A stretch of DNA of 64,000 nt from Planctomycetota bacterium (GTDB taxonomy: Bacteria; Planctomycetota; Uabimicrobiia; Uabimicrobiales; Uabimicrobiaceae): NCBI GenBank assembly GCA_029260735.1, contig JAJDCR010000159.1:1-64000 (forward strand), given 5' to 3'. This document shows positions 26,200 to 35,184 of the stretch, piece by piece (the first letter of the stretch is position 1; each line of letters opens with the position of its first letter). The position numbers and the translations under genes were made by a program. The notes beneath the pieces were generated by a model. The model made no database searches. It was not told the origin of the DNA and was given only the letters and a program-made list of their open reading frames with translations.

Positions 26200-29100
26200 T
26201 CAACCTTCGCTCTCTTTTAGGATATCTTGAATGCTTTGAATGTTCAGTAAATTAAGAGAAGGTTCATCTAGGGTTCCCTTCACGGAAATTCCCAGAAGGT
26301 AACGCTTCAGTTCATTCCAGATCTGAGTAAGAATCGGAATTCTAGGAATGAGTTTGGGAGCAAAATGAGTGAGCAATACTAGGTCTAGCTTTTTTTCCCA
26401 ACTAAGGGTTCCATTACCAGTAATAGAAAGAAGCGATGAATCAAAACGAAGTTTATTTACATGAATTAGGTCATCGCTCAAGGTAAAAGCAATTTGCCCT
26501 TCTCGAAAAGCAGGTTTTGCTGGCAGAGAAAGCAAGTCAAACATAGCTAAAAAAATGGGCATTTCCCACAAGTATCCATCCAGAATCTCAACTTGTCCTT
26601 GCCCTGTTAATTGCTCGGGATTCTCAATATTCCCCTCAAAGGAAAACTCTGCTGAGACGTTACCAGAGAGATTCGTTTTTTCAGAGCCCTTTTTCTCGTT
26701 ACTCTTAGCCCACTCTCGAAGGTTTCCCTCTTTTAGAGTGAAGGCCCCCGTATAGGCTTTGTAAGAGCTCGTATCAAAAGTCAAATCTCCTTTGAGGTCT
26801 CCCTTGTAGGTCTTTGCTAAAATAGACTTGATCGATAAATAGTTGTTAGCAAAATTAATTTCTGCCGAAACATTATCGACAAAAAATTGGGATACTTGCG
26901 CAAAACCAGAGTTCCAATGTCCGCTTATAGTATGTTTATCCCCATATTGGAAACCTCGCAGAAAAAAATCTCCATTGAGTTGTCGAAGGATATTTTCTTT
27001 ATGGAGAAAGGCAGTGAGACGTTTTACAGCAACTCGATAACCTAAACGAAGCTCGTTTTCTTTTGTTCGTTTGTAAAAAATATTCAGAAGAAGTTCTTCT
27101 ATGCGTCCTTCTGGTTGCATAGATTCCATAAGCTCAGGAAAATAGACTGCGATTGCCTCCCGACATTTAGTATCTATAGGAACTCTTTGAGCTTTTATTT
27201 GCATTTCTAAAGGGAGCTCACTATTTTCTTCCAGAGAAACTCTTCCATTCAAAAAAACTTTGCAGTCTCTATCTTGCGCTTGAATATTCCGAATATGAAC
27301 GTATTTATTATCTATCTCTATAGGAATGGAACGGGAAAGATGCGATAGATTGATAAGTTCGTAAGGAAAGGGCTTATATGTAACAGTACATTGATTCGGA
27401 AAAATGGCAATATGGCGCTGATTGACTCCATCTTTTTTGGCAAACTTAGCTTCTACATCAATTTTACCTGCTAGATCAAAACTCCCCAGAAATTCTTGTA
27501 ATCCTGGCGGCATAATGTTTATGAGCTCTTTGTCTAGAGGAATTTCTTCTCCGGCCACATTCAGAGCTAAATCTCCTTGAATCCAAGCCCCCTCTACCAT
27601 AATAAGAGATTTACCTTTTGTTGCTTGGACTTGTTTCACCTCAACTCCTTGAGGTGAGATGCGTAGTTTTCCTGTGACTCGATCAAAGGAGTAAGGAAAA
27701 GGTTTGTAGTAACCTTTGATATTTTGCAACTGAAGGTTAGCATCCCACTCTATAGAAGATTCTCCCTCTTTTGTGATTTTGATTTGGGCTTCCAGTTGTC
27801 CTTCCACTTGGAAGTCTTGCCAAATTTTTTGTGCTTCTTCGGGTAAAGCTTGGTGGAGTTTTTCATCTAAGGCTATATCTATAGCCCCAATATTCATTTC
27901 CAAGGCCCCAGAGTCCTCTACCCAACCTTCAATTTTTGCCTGCATCCGCCCATTGTTACCTGTAATATCAACTAAACGAAATTTTTCAGGTGAAAGCAAA
28001 AGAGTGCCCTGAATGTTTTCTAAAGGATAAGGAAAATGCTTATAAGAGGCTTTAAGGTCTTTAAGCTCCGCAACCGCTTTCCAGCTTACGGTTTCATCTT
28101 CTGGTTTTTTAGATATCTTAACTTTTAGACTGGTTGTTCCTTCGGGGGAAAGGTCTTCCCATACTCCTGAGTAATCTTCTCCCACCGCATTTTTTAGATC
28201 ATCGTCTAGGGCAACTGTTGAGCCAGAGAATTTCAGATCGACTCCCATACCTGCTGGTCTTGGATGCAAAACACCTTTTAGCTTGATGGAGCTATCTTTG
28301 TTGCGAACAGAAGCCTGATGAATAATCACTTCTTCTCCGGTGAAGACAGTAATGTCTCCTTGTCCATCGGTGAAAGGGTAGGGGAACTCTAAGTAATTAG
28401 CAACAACATCTGTAAACTTAACAATGGCCTTAACTTTAGGATCTTCGAAACCTATACTTTCTCGTTTAGCATGGGCATTAACCCATATTTTTCCTGACTC
28501 AGGTCGTATTACATTCCAAATTTCAATGACATCATAGTGCCAAGAATCTTCTTGTTGGAAAGTACGAAAAAACTCGGGGATTTTTTCATTTATGAGAGCT
28601 TCACTAACACTAATCTGAACATCTAAACGAGGCAAAAACTCAGGATAGTCGATCGGCCAAACATGTCCATTCACATGCACTTTAGCTTCTGATCCTACTA
28701 ATTTAGCTCGGAGATTTTGTAAAAAAAGACAGCCGTCTTCAAAAAGTAAATTTCCATTTGCTTCATGAGCAGGATAGGGCACTTCATCAAAAGTTGCTTC
28801 AAAATCATGACAAGTTAGCTCTATTCGAGGCATTCTTTCTAAGAAATTCTCTCGTAGCATAATTTTTCCATCTACAACCCCTTGGGGCCAAAGCATTTCC
28901 CATAGAAAAATTACCTCAGGAAAAGAATCCCAAGTTCCTCTGTTTACCTCTAGATCGCGAAAAGTTATAAAAAAATTTTCTGCCTTTTTGCTCTTGAAAA
29001 ATAGGCGAGACTGAGGGTTCACTTTAAAAACTCCACTCCCTAACTTCCAAGATACATCGGGTAACCTAATTTCCTCAGAAGAGACCTCTACTGTTCCTGT

Positions 29101-30315
29101 GAGCTCGTGGAGAGTCACAGGACGATCGAAGTAAGATAAGCCAATATTATCTAAGTGTACTTTACTTTGCCAGTCCCAGACCCCTTCGGAAGAACATTTT
29201 AAAACTAAGTCTCCCGATATTTTCCCCCCCGGATGTATTTCGCGGAAGAAAACATCTTCATAGTCTTCTTCCCAGCTAGGATTAAATTTTAAGGCCAAGT
29301 CAACCAATCGTTCGTCCAAAACAAAATCAGTTAACCTTAGAGGTAACCTAACTTCTCCTTTTAAATTAGCCCAGCCATCCTTTACGACAAGAGTGCTTCC
29401 CAAAAATTTTGCCTTTGCTCCCAGCGTTACTTCCCCCTTGGGATTAATTTGAATTCGCGCTCGAATATCTTCTAAACTAAGTCTTTCTCCTTTATGAAGC
29501 CAAGAAATTTCTCCTTTTTTTAAGGAAATTCCCCCTTCGATGGCTAAAGCAGGTTCTTTTTCTGAGAGACCGCTAAAGTGTATTTCTTTGAAATTGAGAT
29601 CCCCTTTTATTTCTAACTGGGAAGGCCAATTTTTAACTCGTGAAGAGATATCTTCTAATTTTAAAGATATCGGCTTTAGTTTTAAATCGAGACCTTTACT
29701 TTTAGGAGAATAGGTTCCCTGAAAAGATATTCTTTTGAGAATGCTAAACGTCCCAGTACCTCGTACTTGGTAATCTCCTGTTTCATTTTGAGTTAGTCGT
29801 AGGTTAGCCTGAGAAAGTTCTAGGTGACTCTTTGGTTTCAATATTTCTGAGTCTTCATAGGTAATACGGGCATTTTCTAAAAATAGCTCAGGGAGTTCAG
29901 CAGACTCGCCTTGTGTATTTTGATCAGAAGGAAAAAGACTCAGAATATTTATATCTTCTCCTTCTCTTTTTATATGCAAAGAAGGGTTTAATAGAGAAAT
30001 TCGAGCCAGTTTGGGCGATGACGATATCAAGTCTTTTAAAAAAAATTTCATTTCAGGGATTTCAAGAATTTTTTTCTTATCTTTTCCCCTTACTTGAAAA
30101 TCGTTTATCTGAACAAAGCCTCCTATTAAATCGAGAGAGACTTGAAAATTGTTTAGAGAGCTAGAGATGCCAGGAAGAATTTTATCGAGTTCCCCAACAA
30201 TTTGGCGGCGAAGGGCTTTTTCATCCGAAATGGTGTAAATAACAAAAGAGACTAAAACTAAAATGAGTAAGAAAATACCAAGGGCCAAGAGCATAAATTT
30301 TTTTTTGGTTTTCAT
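26200..30315 (-). CDS. Giant AsmA-like envelope protein
   Basis: 1371 residues. An N-terminal helix (about 8-30) anchors it in the inner membrane. The rest is mostly predicted beta strands with the AsmA/DUF3971 pattern. The N-terminal part has SLNNFQVSLDLIGGFVQINDF, and the C-terminal part the AsmA-type GQGQVEILDGYLWEMPIFLA followed by SITGNGTLSW. The middle holds about six repeats spaced 100-130 residues apart, each with FPYPF-like, then a GxL..S strand and a closing G. Relatives such as TamB and YhdP bridge inner and outer membrane and carry phospholipids. It is first in a two-gene operon with the acyl-CoA synthetase. Confidence 0.8.
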   Translation of the reverse strand: MKTKKKFMLLALGIFLLILVLVSFVIYTISDEKALRRQIVGELDKILPGISSSLNNFQVSLDLIGGFVQINDFQVRGKDKKKILEIPEMKFFLKDLISSSPKLARISLLNPSLHIKREGEDINILSLFPSDQNTQGESAELPELFLENARITYEDSEILKPKSHLELSQANLRLTQNETGDYQVRGTGTFSILKRISFQGTYSPKSKGLDLKLKPISLKLEDISSRVKNWPSQLEIKGDLNFKEIHFSGLSEKEPALAIEGGISLKKGEISWLHKGERLSLEDIRARIQINPKGEVTLGAKAKFLGSTLVVKDGWANLKGEVRLPLRLTDFVLDERLVDLALKFNPSWEEDYEDVFFREIHPGGKISGDLVLKCSSEGVWDWQSKVHLDNIGLSYFDRPVTLHELTGTVEVSSEEIRLPDVSWKLGSGVFKVNPQSRLFFKSKKAENFFITFRDLEVNRGTWDSFPEVIFLWEMLWPQGVVDGKIMLRENFLERMPRIELTCHDFEATFDEVPYPAHEANGNLLFEDGCLFLQNLRAKLVGSEAKVHVNGHVWPIDYPEFLPRLDVQISVSEALINEKIPEFFRTFQQEDSWHYDVIEIWNVIRPESGKIWVNAHAKRESIGFEDPKVKAIVKFTDVVANYLEFPYPFTDGQGDITVFTGEEVIIHQASVRNKDSSIKLKGVLHPRPAGMGVDLKFSGSTVALDDDLKNAVGEDYSGVWEDLSPEGTTSLKVKISKKPEDETVSWKAVAELKDLKASYKHFPYPLENIQGTLLLSPEKFRLVDITGNNGRMQAKIEGWVEDSGALEMNIGAIDIALDEKLHQALPEEAQKIWQDFQVEGQLEAQIKITKEGESSIEWDANLQLQNIKGYYKPFPYSFDRVTGKLRISPQGVEVKQVQATKGKSLIMVEGAWIQGDLALNVAGEEIPLDKELINIMPPGLQEFLGSFDLAGKIDVEAKFAKKDGVNQRHIAIFPNQCTVTYKPFPYELINLSHLSRSIPIEIDNKYVHIRNIQAQDRDCKVFLNGRVSLEENSELPLEMQIKAQRVPIDTKCREAIAVYFPELMESMQPEGRIEELLLNIFYKRTKENELRLGYRVAVKRLTAFLHKENILRQLNGDFFLRGFQYGDKHTISGHWNSGFAQVSQFFVDNVSAEINFANNYLSIKSILAKTYKGDLKGDLTFDTSSYKAYTGAFTLKEGNLREWAKSNEKKGSEKTNLSGNVSAEFSFEGNIENPEQLTGQGQVEILDGYLWEMPIFLAMFDLLSLPAKPAFREGQIAFTLSDDLIHVNKLRFDSSLLSITGNGTLSWEKKLDLVLLTHFAPKLIPRIPILTQIWNELKRYLLGISVKGTLDEPSLNLLNIQSIQDILKESEG

Positions 30316-30446
30316 TAAAGTTCTCTTTTGGGTGGTGCGGCGGGAAGGAAGAAGAATGTTTTTTGGTTTTTTTGAACTAAAGGGAAAAGAGCTCTAGGTA
30401 CTCATTGTTATTTGTTTATAGTACCTTGTCTTTGGGTAGTATTGTT

Positions 30447-30475
30447 CTTGGATGACGAAATACTCGTCATCCAAG
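30447..30475 (-). terminator. Hairpin after the triple-thioredoxin gene
   Basis: Perfect 11-bp inverted repeat CTTGGATGACG (30447-30457) and CGTCATCCAAG (30465-30475), eleven bases past the stop of the minus-strand gene. The T-tract is poor, so it may be a weak terminator or an RNA-stabilising hairpin. Confidence 0.6.
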
Positions 30476-30485
30476 ATGTGGAAAT

Positions 30486-31595
30486 CTACTTAGCTGAAGA
30501 TTCCATTACTTTTTTAGCAAAATCTTTAATAAAAGGCTCTGGTTTGTTTCCCACAAAGTACATATCTTCTTGGAGTTGTCCAGAAGTAAATACACGAACT
30601 GTTGGGTATCCACCTTTTAAGAATCTCTTTAAAGAAGGATTTTTGTGAGCATCAATATAGCAGATTTGAATGTCTTTACTGTTGTAGTCAGGAGCCATTG
30701 CAGTCAATGTCTTCTTTAACTTTTGGCAAGGACCACACCAGTAAGCAGAGAAGGAAATCATTATAGGAGCAGGAGACTTAGCCAAAAGGTTTTCGAAATC
30801 TTCTACAGTTTCTAAAATCTTAAGCTCAGAACGCTCTAAACCTGAAGCAGGAGCAATCAGATTATTAACAAAACCTCGAACATAATCAGGAGATTTGCTT
30901 CCTACAAAATAAGTGTCTTCTTGGAGTTTCCCCCCAACAAAAACACGTACGGTAGGATATCCACCTTTAAGGTAGCTTTTTAGATTGCTGTTAACATAAG
31001 CATCCACATAACAAACTTTGATATCTTGTTCTTCATACTCAGTAGCAACAGTAGTCAAAGTTTTTTTCAATTTTTGGCAAGGGTTACACCAATAAGCAGA
31101 GAAAGAAATCATCACAGGAGTTTCTGACTTAGTAATCATTTTTTGGAAATCCTCTTCGGAATCCAAAATATTGAGTTTTCCCTTAGTGCGAGTTTGATCT
31201 GCACCTAAAACCACATTGTCAATGTATCTTTTGATGGAGTTAGTTGTTTTAGCACCAACAAAATAAGAAGAAAGAACTTGTCCATCGCTAAAAGCTCGAA
31301 CGGTAGGGTAACCACCTTTTAGATAAGTTCTTAAAGATTCATTGACATAAGCATCAACATGGTATAATAAAACTTCGTTATCCTTGTAAGAAGGAGCAAG
31401 ATCTTGCATTCTTCCACGTAGAACTTTACAAGGCTTGCACCAATGAGCAGAGAACTGGATAACAACAGGAACCTTTGCTTCAGCAACTACTTGCTTTAAC
31501 TCGTCTGCACTGCTTAACATTTTTAGTTCAGCAGAAGCAAAAGAGACAAGTAAAGCTAAAGATAAAAGACACAGTATGGCGAAATTTTTTCTCAT
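30486..31595 (-). CDS. Exported protein with three thioredoxin domains
   Basis: 369 residues starting MRKNFAILCLLSLALLVSFASA, a signal peptide. Three thioredoxin folds follow. Their active sites differ: WCKPC in domain 1, WCNPC in domain 2 and WCGPC in domain 3. Each has a matching GGYPTVR(V/A)F cis-proline segment. The domains are closely related, so they arose by tandem duplication. The protein would exchange disulfides in the periplasm. The start at 31595 has AAGGAGAGGT directly upstream, while the longer frame to 31640 does not. Different CxxC dipeptides suggest different redox potentials. Confidence 0.87.
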   Translation of the reverse strand: MRKNFAILCLLSLALLVSFASAELKMLSSADELKQVVAEAKVPVVIQFSAHWCKPCKVLRGRMQDLAPSYKDNEVLLYHVDAYVNESLRTYLKGGYPTVRAFSDGQVLSSYFVGAKTTNSIKRYIDNVVLGADQTRTKGKLNILDSEEDFQKMITKSETPVMISFSAYWCNPCQKLKKTLTTVATEYEEQDIKVCYVDAYVNSNLKSYLKGGYPTVRVFVGGKLQEDTYFVGSKSPDYVRGFVNNLIAPASGLERSELKILETVEDFENLLAKSPAPIMISFSAYWCGPCQKLKKTLTAMAPDYNSKDIQICYIDAHKNPSLKRFLKGGYPTVRVFTSGQLQEDMYFVGNKPEPFIKDFAKKVMESSAK

Positions 31596-31739
31596 GACCT
31601 CTCCTTGAAAGAGTGAATAACTGTCCCCAATAAGGATCAAGCCTTAATGGCAAAATCCTATCAAACAGAATTTATAACTTAACGGATTATTATATGGAAT
31701 TTTCTCTTTCATAGCAATAAATTTTTCTCAGGAAAAAAA

Positions 31740-32387
31740 ATGAAAATAAAGTTTTCGGCTGTCATTTTTGATATGGACGGAGTTATCGTCGATTCTCCCC
31801 TTATTTGGGAAGATGTAGTGGAACAATTTTTTACCGAGCATGTTAGCGGATGGACAAGAAAACATACCCAGCTAGTCGAAGGAATGGGAATCGAGGACAT
31901 ATTTCATATTCTACGGCAGCAATACCAAATTTCTTTAACTCCTCAAGAGCTAAAGAAATTTTACCAAGAAGCCGGTTTTGACATCTATCAAAACAAAGTT
32001 TCTTTACTTCCTGGAGTGAAAGAATTGATCCACCAACTAAATAAAAATAATATTCCTTTAGGCCTAGGATCTTCTTCCGAATTTTGTTGGGTAAAAACGG
32101 TTGTCCAGCGCTTTGAATTAGAATCCTTTTTTCAGTCCATCATTAGTGCTGACCACGTTGCCAAATGTAAACCAGCCCCAGATATATTTTTGAAAGTGGC
32201 CGAAGAATTGAATGTTCCCTGCGCAGAATGCTTAGTCATAGAAGACTCCCGCTATGGAGTAGAAGCAGCTAAAAAAGCGGGAATGACTTGTTTGGTCTTA
32301 GGAGAAAATCTACCTTCTGAAGTAACTGAAGAAGCCGACTGGGTCGCTGCTTCTTTTGCTCAAGCAGTAGATAAGGGATGGCTTTAA
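31740..32387 (+). CDS. HAD-superfamily phosphatase, beta-phosphoglucomutase-like
   Basis: 215 residues. HAD motif I is FDMDGVIVDS, with the nucleophile Asp and acid/base Asp two residues later. The cap domain is helical (about 18-90). Motif II is GLGSSS, motif III has the lysine in KCKPAPDIF, and motif IV is VIEDSRYGVEAAKKAGM. It should remove or move a phosphate on a small sugar or metabolite. GGA lies before the ATG. The CPA2 antiporter gene follows after 34 bases. Confidence 0.88.
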   Translation: MKIKFSAVIFDMDGVIVDSPLIWEDVVEQFFTEHVSGWTRKHTQLVEGMGIEDIFHILRQQYQISLTPQELKKFYQEAGFDIYQNKVSLLPGVKELIHQLNKNNIPLGLGSSSEFCWVKTVVQRFELESFFQSIISADHVAKCKPAPDIFLKVAEELNVPCAECLVIEDSRYGVEAAKKAGMTCLVLGENLPSEVTEEADWVAASFAQAVDKGWL

Positions 32388-32421
32388 ATGATTTGTCTAT
32401 TAAAAATTTTGGAGGAAAAAA

Positions 32422-33618
32422 ATGTATTTAGATCCCATTATGCCTACCCTCACAGGTCTTGCTCTTATTATTTTAATATTTGGTTTTCTTTGTCGATTGC
32501 TCAAACAACCATATTTGCTAGGATATTTGCTGGCAGGAATTGTTCTTGGTCCTCATGGATGGAAAATTATTAGCGATGAAGTATCTCTTTCTCGCCTAGG
32601 TGCGATAGGAGTAGTCTTATTACTTTTCTTTTTAGGGATGGAAATATCTCCTCAGCGTTTGGTCAAAAACTGGAAAGTTGTCATAGTAGGTACTTTACTC
32701 CAAATACTAGGTAGCGTTGCTTGTGTTTGGCTGATCAGCTTTTGGGTAAATTGGCCTCTTAAGCAGGTCATATTACTTGGTTTTGTCATCAGTATGAGTA
32801 GCACCACTTTAATTCTAAAACTTCTCCAAGATTGGCAAGAAATAGATACAGAGGTGGGGCAGGATGTTATTGGAATTTCATTGATGCAAGATATGGCCGT
32901 AGTGCCCATGTTAATTGTTCTAAGCTTTTTGGGAGAAAATGAGATTTCTTCTTTTACTCTCGGCTCTCAAATAGTGGGGGGTATTGTAATTATCTCCCTG
33001 GTGGTATGGCTTAGTGTAAAAGAAGAAGTCCATATTCATTGGTTGAGTTTCTTTAAAAAAGAGCGAGAAATGCAGGTGTTCATTGCTTTAGCTATTTGCC
33101 TAAGCCTTTCTCTACTGACAGCCTCTCTGAGCTTATCTACTTCTCTCGGAGCATTTGTCGGAGGAATGTTGGTAAAAGTCACCAAAGAAACTTCGTGGGT
33201 ATCATCTGCCTTAGAGCCATTTCAAGTCGTTTTCATCGCTGTATTTTTTGTCTCGGTAGGAGTCATCGTTGACTTAGAGTTTATTCGGCTTCATAGCGGA
33301 CAAATTTTTCTACTCCTTATTGCCGTTTTTATGACAAACACATTTATAAATGCAGCTATTCTAATATTTTTAGGGGACGACTGGAAACAAAGCCTCTACG
33401 CCGGTGCTTTGCTCGCTCCCATTGGAGAGTTTAGTTTTATTTTAGTCGCGGTAGGAAAGCAAGCTCAAATTGTTAATGATTTTACCTATCAGGCCACTAT
33501 TGCCGTGATATCTCTATCGTTGCTACTCAGTCCGCTATGGATTTATTTCATTAAAAAACTAATCGCTTTTCCTAGTAAGGCCCCGCATTCTCTTCCATCA
33601 GTGGAGTCTTCCTCATAA
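32422..33618 (+). CDS. CPA2-family cation/proton antiporter (KefB/GerN-like)
   Basis: 398 residues with about twelve helices. Family blocks are YLLGYLLAGIVLGPHGW, LLLFFLGMEISPQRL, MSSTTLILKLLQD, GISLMQDMAVVPMLIVL, STSLGAFVGGMLV and LLAPIGEFSFILVAVG. The domain stops after the membrane part, with no C-terminal TrkA-N domain, so it resembles GerN/NapA more than full-length KefB. It exchanges Na+ or K+ for protons. GGAGG sits six bases before the ATG. It is probably co-transcribed with the HAD gene. Confidence 0.9.
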   Translation: MYLDPIMPTLTGLALIILIFGFLCRLLKQPYLLGYLLAGIVLGPHGWKIISDEVSLSRLGAIGVVLLLFFLGMEISPQRLVKNWKVVIVGTLLQILGSVACVWLISFWVNWPLKQVILLGFVISMSSTTLILKLLQDWQEIDTEVGQDVIGISLMQDMAVVPMLIVLSFLGENEISSFTLGSQIVGGIVIISLVVWLSVKEEVHIHWLSFFKKEREMQVFIALAICLSLSLLTASLSLSTSLGAFVGGMLVKVTKETSWVSSALEPFQVVFIAVFFVSVGVIVDLEFIRLHSGQIFLLLIAVFMTNTFINAAILIFLGDDWKQSLYAGALLAPIGEFSFILVAVGKQAQIVNDFTYQATIAVISLSLLLSPLWIYFIKKLIAFPSKAPHSLPSVESSS

Positions 33619-33626
33619 TATTTGCA

Positions 33627-33674
33627 TAAAAAAACTCCCTAAGCCTATTTTTTTATCAATTAGACTTAGGGAGT
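33627..33674 (-). terminator. Rho-independent terminator for hsp20
   Basis: ACTCCCTAAG (33634-33643) pairs with CTTAGGGAGT (33665-33674). Read on the minus strand the stem is followed by seven T, so it ends the Hsp20 transcript; it may also limit read-through from the antiporter gene. Confidence 0.85.
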
Positions 33675-33706
33675 CAAGATGGAAATTAAAAGTCAGATAA
33701 GAAGAT

Positions 33707-34177
33707 TTAAGTTCCGATTTCAATTCTCTTTCTGGATTCAACTTGCTCTTCTTTAGGTATAGTAAGGACTAAAATACCTTTTTTGAAAGAAGCATCGATT
33801 TTATCGGAAAGAATGTTAGGAGGTAGCAACATACTACGATAAAAAGAACCATACCTACGTTCCGTGTAGTGATGCTCTCCCTCTTTCTTTTCCTCCTCTT
33901 GCTTTTTTTCTCCCTTTAAAACAAGAGTGTTGTCATCGATAGTGACTTCAATGTCCTTTTCCGTCATTCCAGGTAGCTCAGCAGTAACTTTGATTTCTTT
34001 CTCTGTTTCTGTTACTTCAACGCGTGGATTAAAATCTGTCGTTTTCATTAAGCTAGCACTATCAGACCAACCAAAAGGACTTTTCCAGAAGTTTTCAAAA
34101 ACATCATCAATATGTTTTTTTAAATCCATTACAGGATAGGTTTCTTCTTGTTTTTTTCTCCAAGGTAAATTAACCAT
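33707..34177 (-). CDS. Hsp20/alpha-crystallin small heat-shock protein
   Basis: 156 residues. The alpha-crystallin domain covers about 50-145: PRVEVTETEKEIKVTAELPGMTEKDIEVTIDDNTLVLKG-type strands, then RRYGSFYRSMLLP and ASFKKGILVLTIPK. The C-terminal tail keeps an I-x-I-like anchor (KRIEIG). It is an ATP-independent holdase that binds unfolding proteins and forms oligomers. AAAGGAG precedes the ATG. The 5' untranslated region has a hairpin at 34224-34254 that could regulate expression. Confidence 0.93.
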   Translation of the reverse strand: MVNLPWRKKQEETYPVMDLKKHIDDVFENFWKSPFGWSDSASLMKTTDFNPRVEVTETEKEIKVTAELPGMTEKDIEVTIDDNTLVLKGEKKQEEEKKEGEHHYTERRYGSFYRSMLLPPNILSDKIDASFKKGILVLTIPKEEQVESRKRIEIGT

Positions 34178-34223
34178 GATAATCTCCTTTTAGTTAATAA
34201 AACAAAAAAACACATTTACCTCA

Positions 34224-34254
34224 AATAATCGACTGGTTCAATAAGCCGATTATT
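34224..34254 (-). promoter_or_regulatory. Inverted repeat upstream of hsp20
   Basis: AATAATCG (34224-34231) and CGATTATT (34247-34254), 47 bases before the hsp20 start. It may be an operator or an RNA hairpin. It is not a CIRCE element (TTAGCACTC type). A second inverted repeat, ATTATGTTAA (34389-34398) and TTAACATAAT (34425-34434), lies further upstream in the 311-base gap. Confidence 0.4.
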
Positions 34255-34488
34255 AATTGATGGTTCTACTGGTATTATTAGCAATTTTCATACCAAATAA
34301 AAAAAAATTACCAAGATAAAATGAGATTCTTTATTTAGATAGATAAATCGTTTCTGAGGCAGAAAACTCTTTGTTTAGAGAAGTATTTATTATGTTAATT
34401 TTCATTAACGTAAATTAATAGAAGTTAACATAATGGGCGAGTATTTTTATTTTATGTAAGAAGGTGTGTTTTTTAAGGCTTAGGCTTG

Positions 34489-35184
34489 TCAATTTGGCAC
34501 AGGAAACATTTTTCCGTGCCCGGGAATAATGAAATCAGCTAAATCCAATAATTTTTGCCGGCTCTTCCTGAGCTCTAATTCACTTTGTGATTCACTTTGT
34601 GATTCACTTTGTGATTCACTTTGTGATTCACTTTGTGATTCACTTTGTGATTCACTTTGTGATTCACTTTGTGATTCACTTTGAACAAAGGGGTCTCTCT
34701 TCTCCAAAAGCAGCGGAAGAGTAATTTCTTGCTCTTCCTGGTCTTGCCACCAAAAAACATCTCCGGCAATGGCAATGATGCCTTTTTCTGTCTTTACTAA
34801 AAGAGACCAATGTTTGTTGTCGTGCCCAGGTGTGCTCAGTATCTGAATGCTCGTTCCGGGAATTTTTCCGCTGCAGTCCGACATTTTTTCGTCGGTAATA
34901 AGAGCTTCCCCGTCACATAGAGTCGCTTGGGGAAACAGTCTTAGATTAAAGATGTGGTCAAGGTGGTAGTGAGTCAAAAAAACGATGTCTATATCTTCCG
35001 TTTTTAAGTCTCTACTTTGGAGTGCTTCGAGGAGTTGATTTTTATTCGCTCCTGGATCGACGATGATTTTATGGCCATTATCTGAAATGAGTACGGTAGA
35101 AGGTGAGGCGTACCAATCTTTCTCTTTTTGAGAGGCATACCCTTCTATGAGCACTTCTACTTTAGGCCAAGGGGAAGAATTCAT
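34489..35184 (-). CDS. Metallo-beta-lactamase-fold hydrolase with a (QSES)n insert
   Basis: About 231 residues. Metal ligands are visible: LTHYHLDHIF (the HxHxDH motif), TPGHDNKHW, AGDVFW with the bridging Asp, and PGHGKMF at the C-terminus. It resembles MBLAC1-type hydrolases. Just before the last strand there is a stretch of almost nine QSES tetrapeptides encoded by a 12-bp tandem repeat. This insert would form a flexible loop. The ATG at 35182-35184 overlaps the stop of the PEP-CTERM gene as ATGA, without a separate ribosome site, which points to translational coupling. Substrate unknown. Confidence 0.85.
   Translation of the reverse strand: MNSSPWPKVEVLIEGYASQKEKDWYASPSTVLISDNGHKIIVDPGANKNQLLEALQSRDLKTEDIDIVFLTHYHLDHIFNLRLFPQATLCDGEALITDEKMSDCSGKIPGTSIQILSTPGHDNKHWSLLVKTEKGIIAIAGDVFWWQDQEEQEITLPLLLEKRDPFVQSESQSESQSESQSESQSESQSESQSESQSESQSELELRKSRQKLLDLADFIIPGHGKMFPVPN
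34579..34683. repeat. 12-bp tandem repeat inside the MBL gene
   Basis: Eight full and one partial copies of TTCACTTTGTGA, with no mismatch seen. Twelve is a multiple of three, so gain or loss of units keeps the reading frame and only changes loop length. Confidence 0.97.

Noticed and set aside
34575..34775. Second open frame encoding a (KVNH)n repeat
   Set aside because: A 12-bp repeat keeps all frames open; only the other frame continues the MBL fold.
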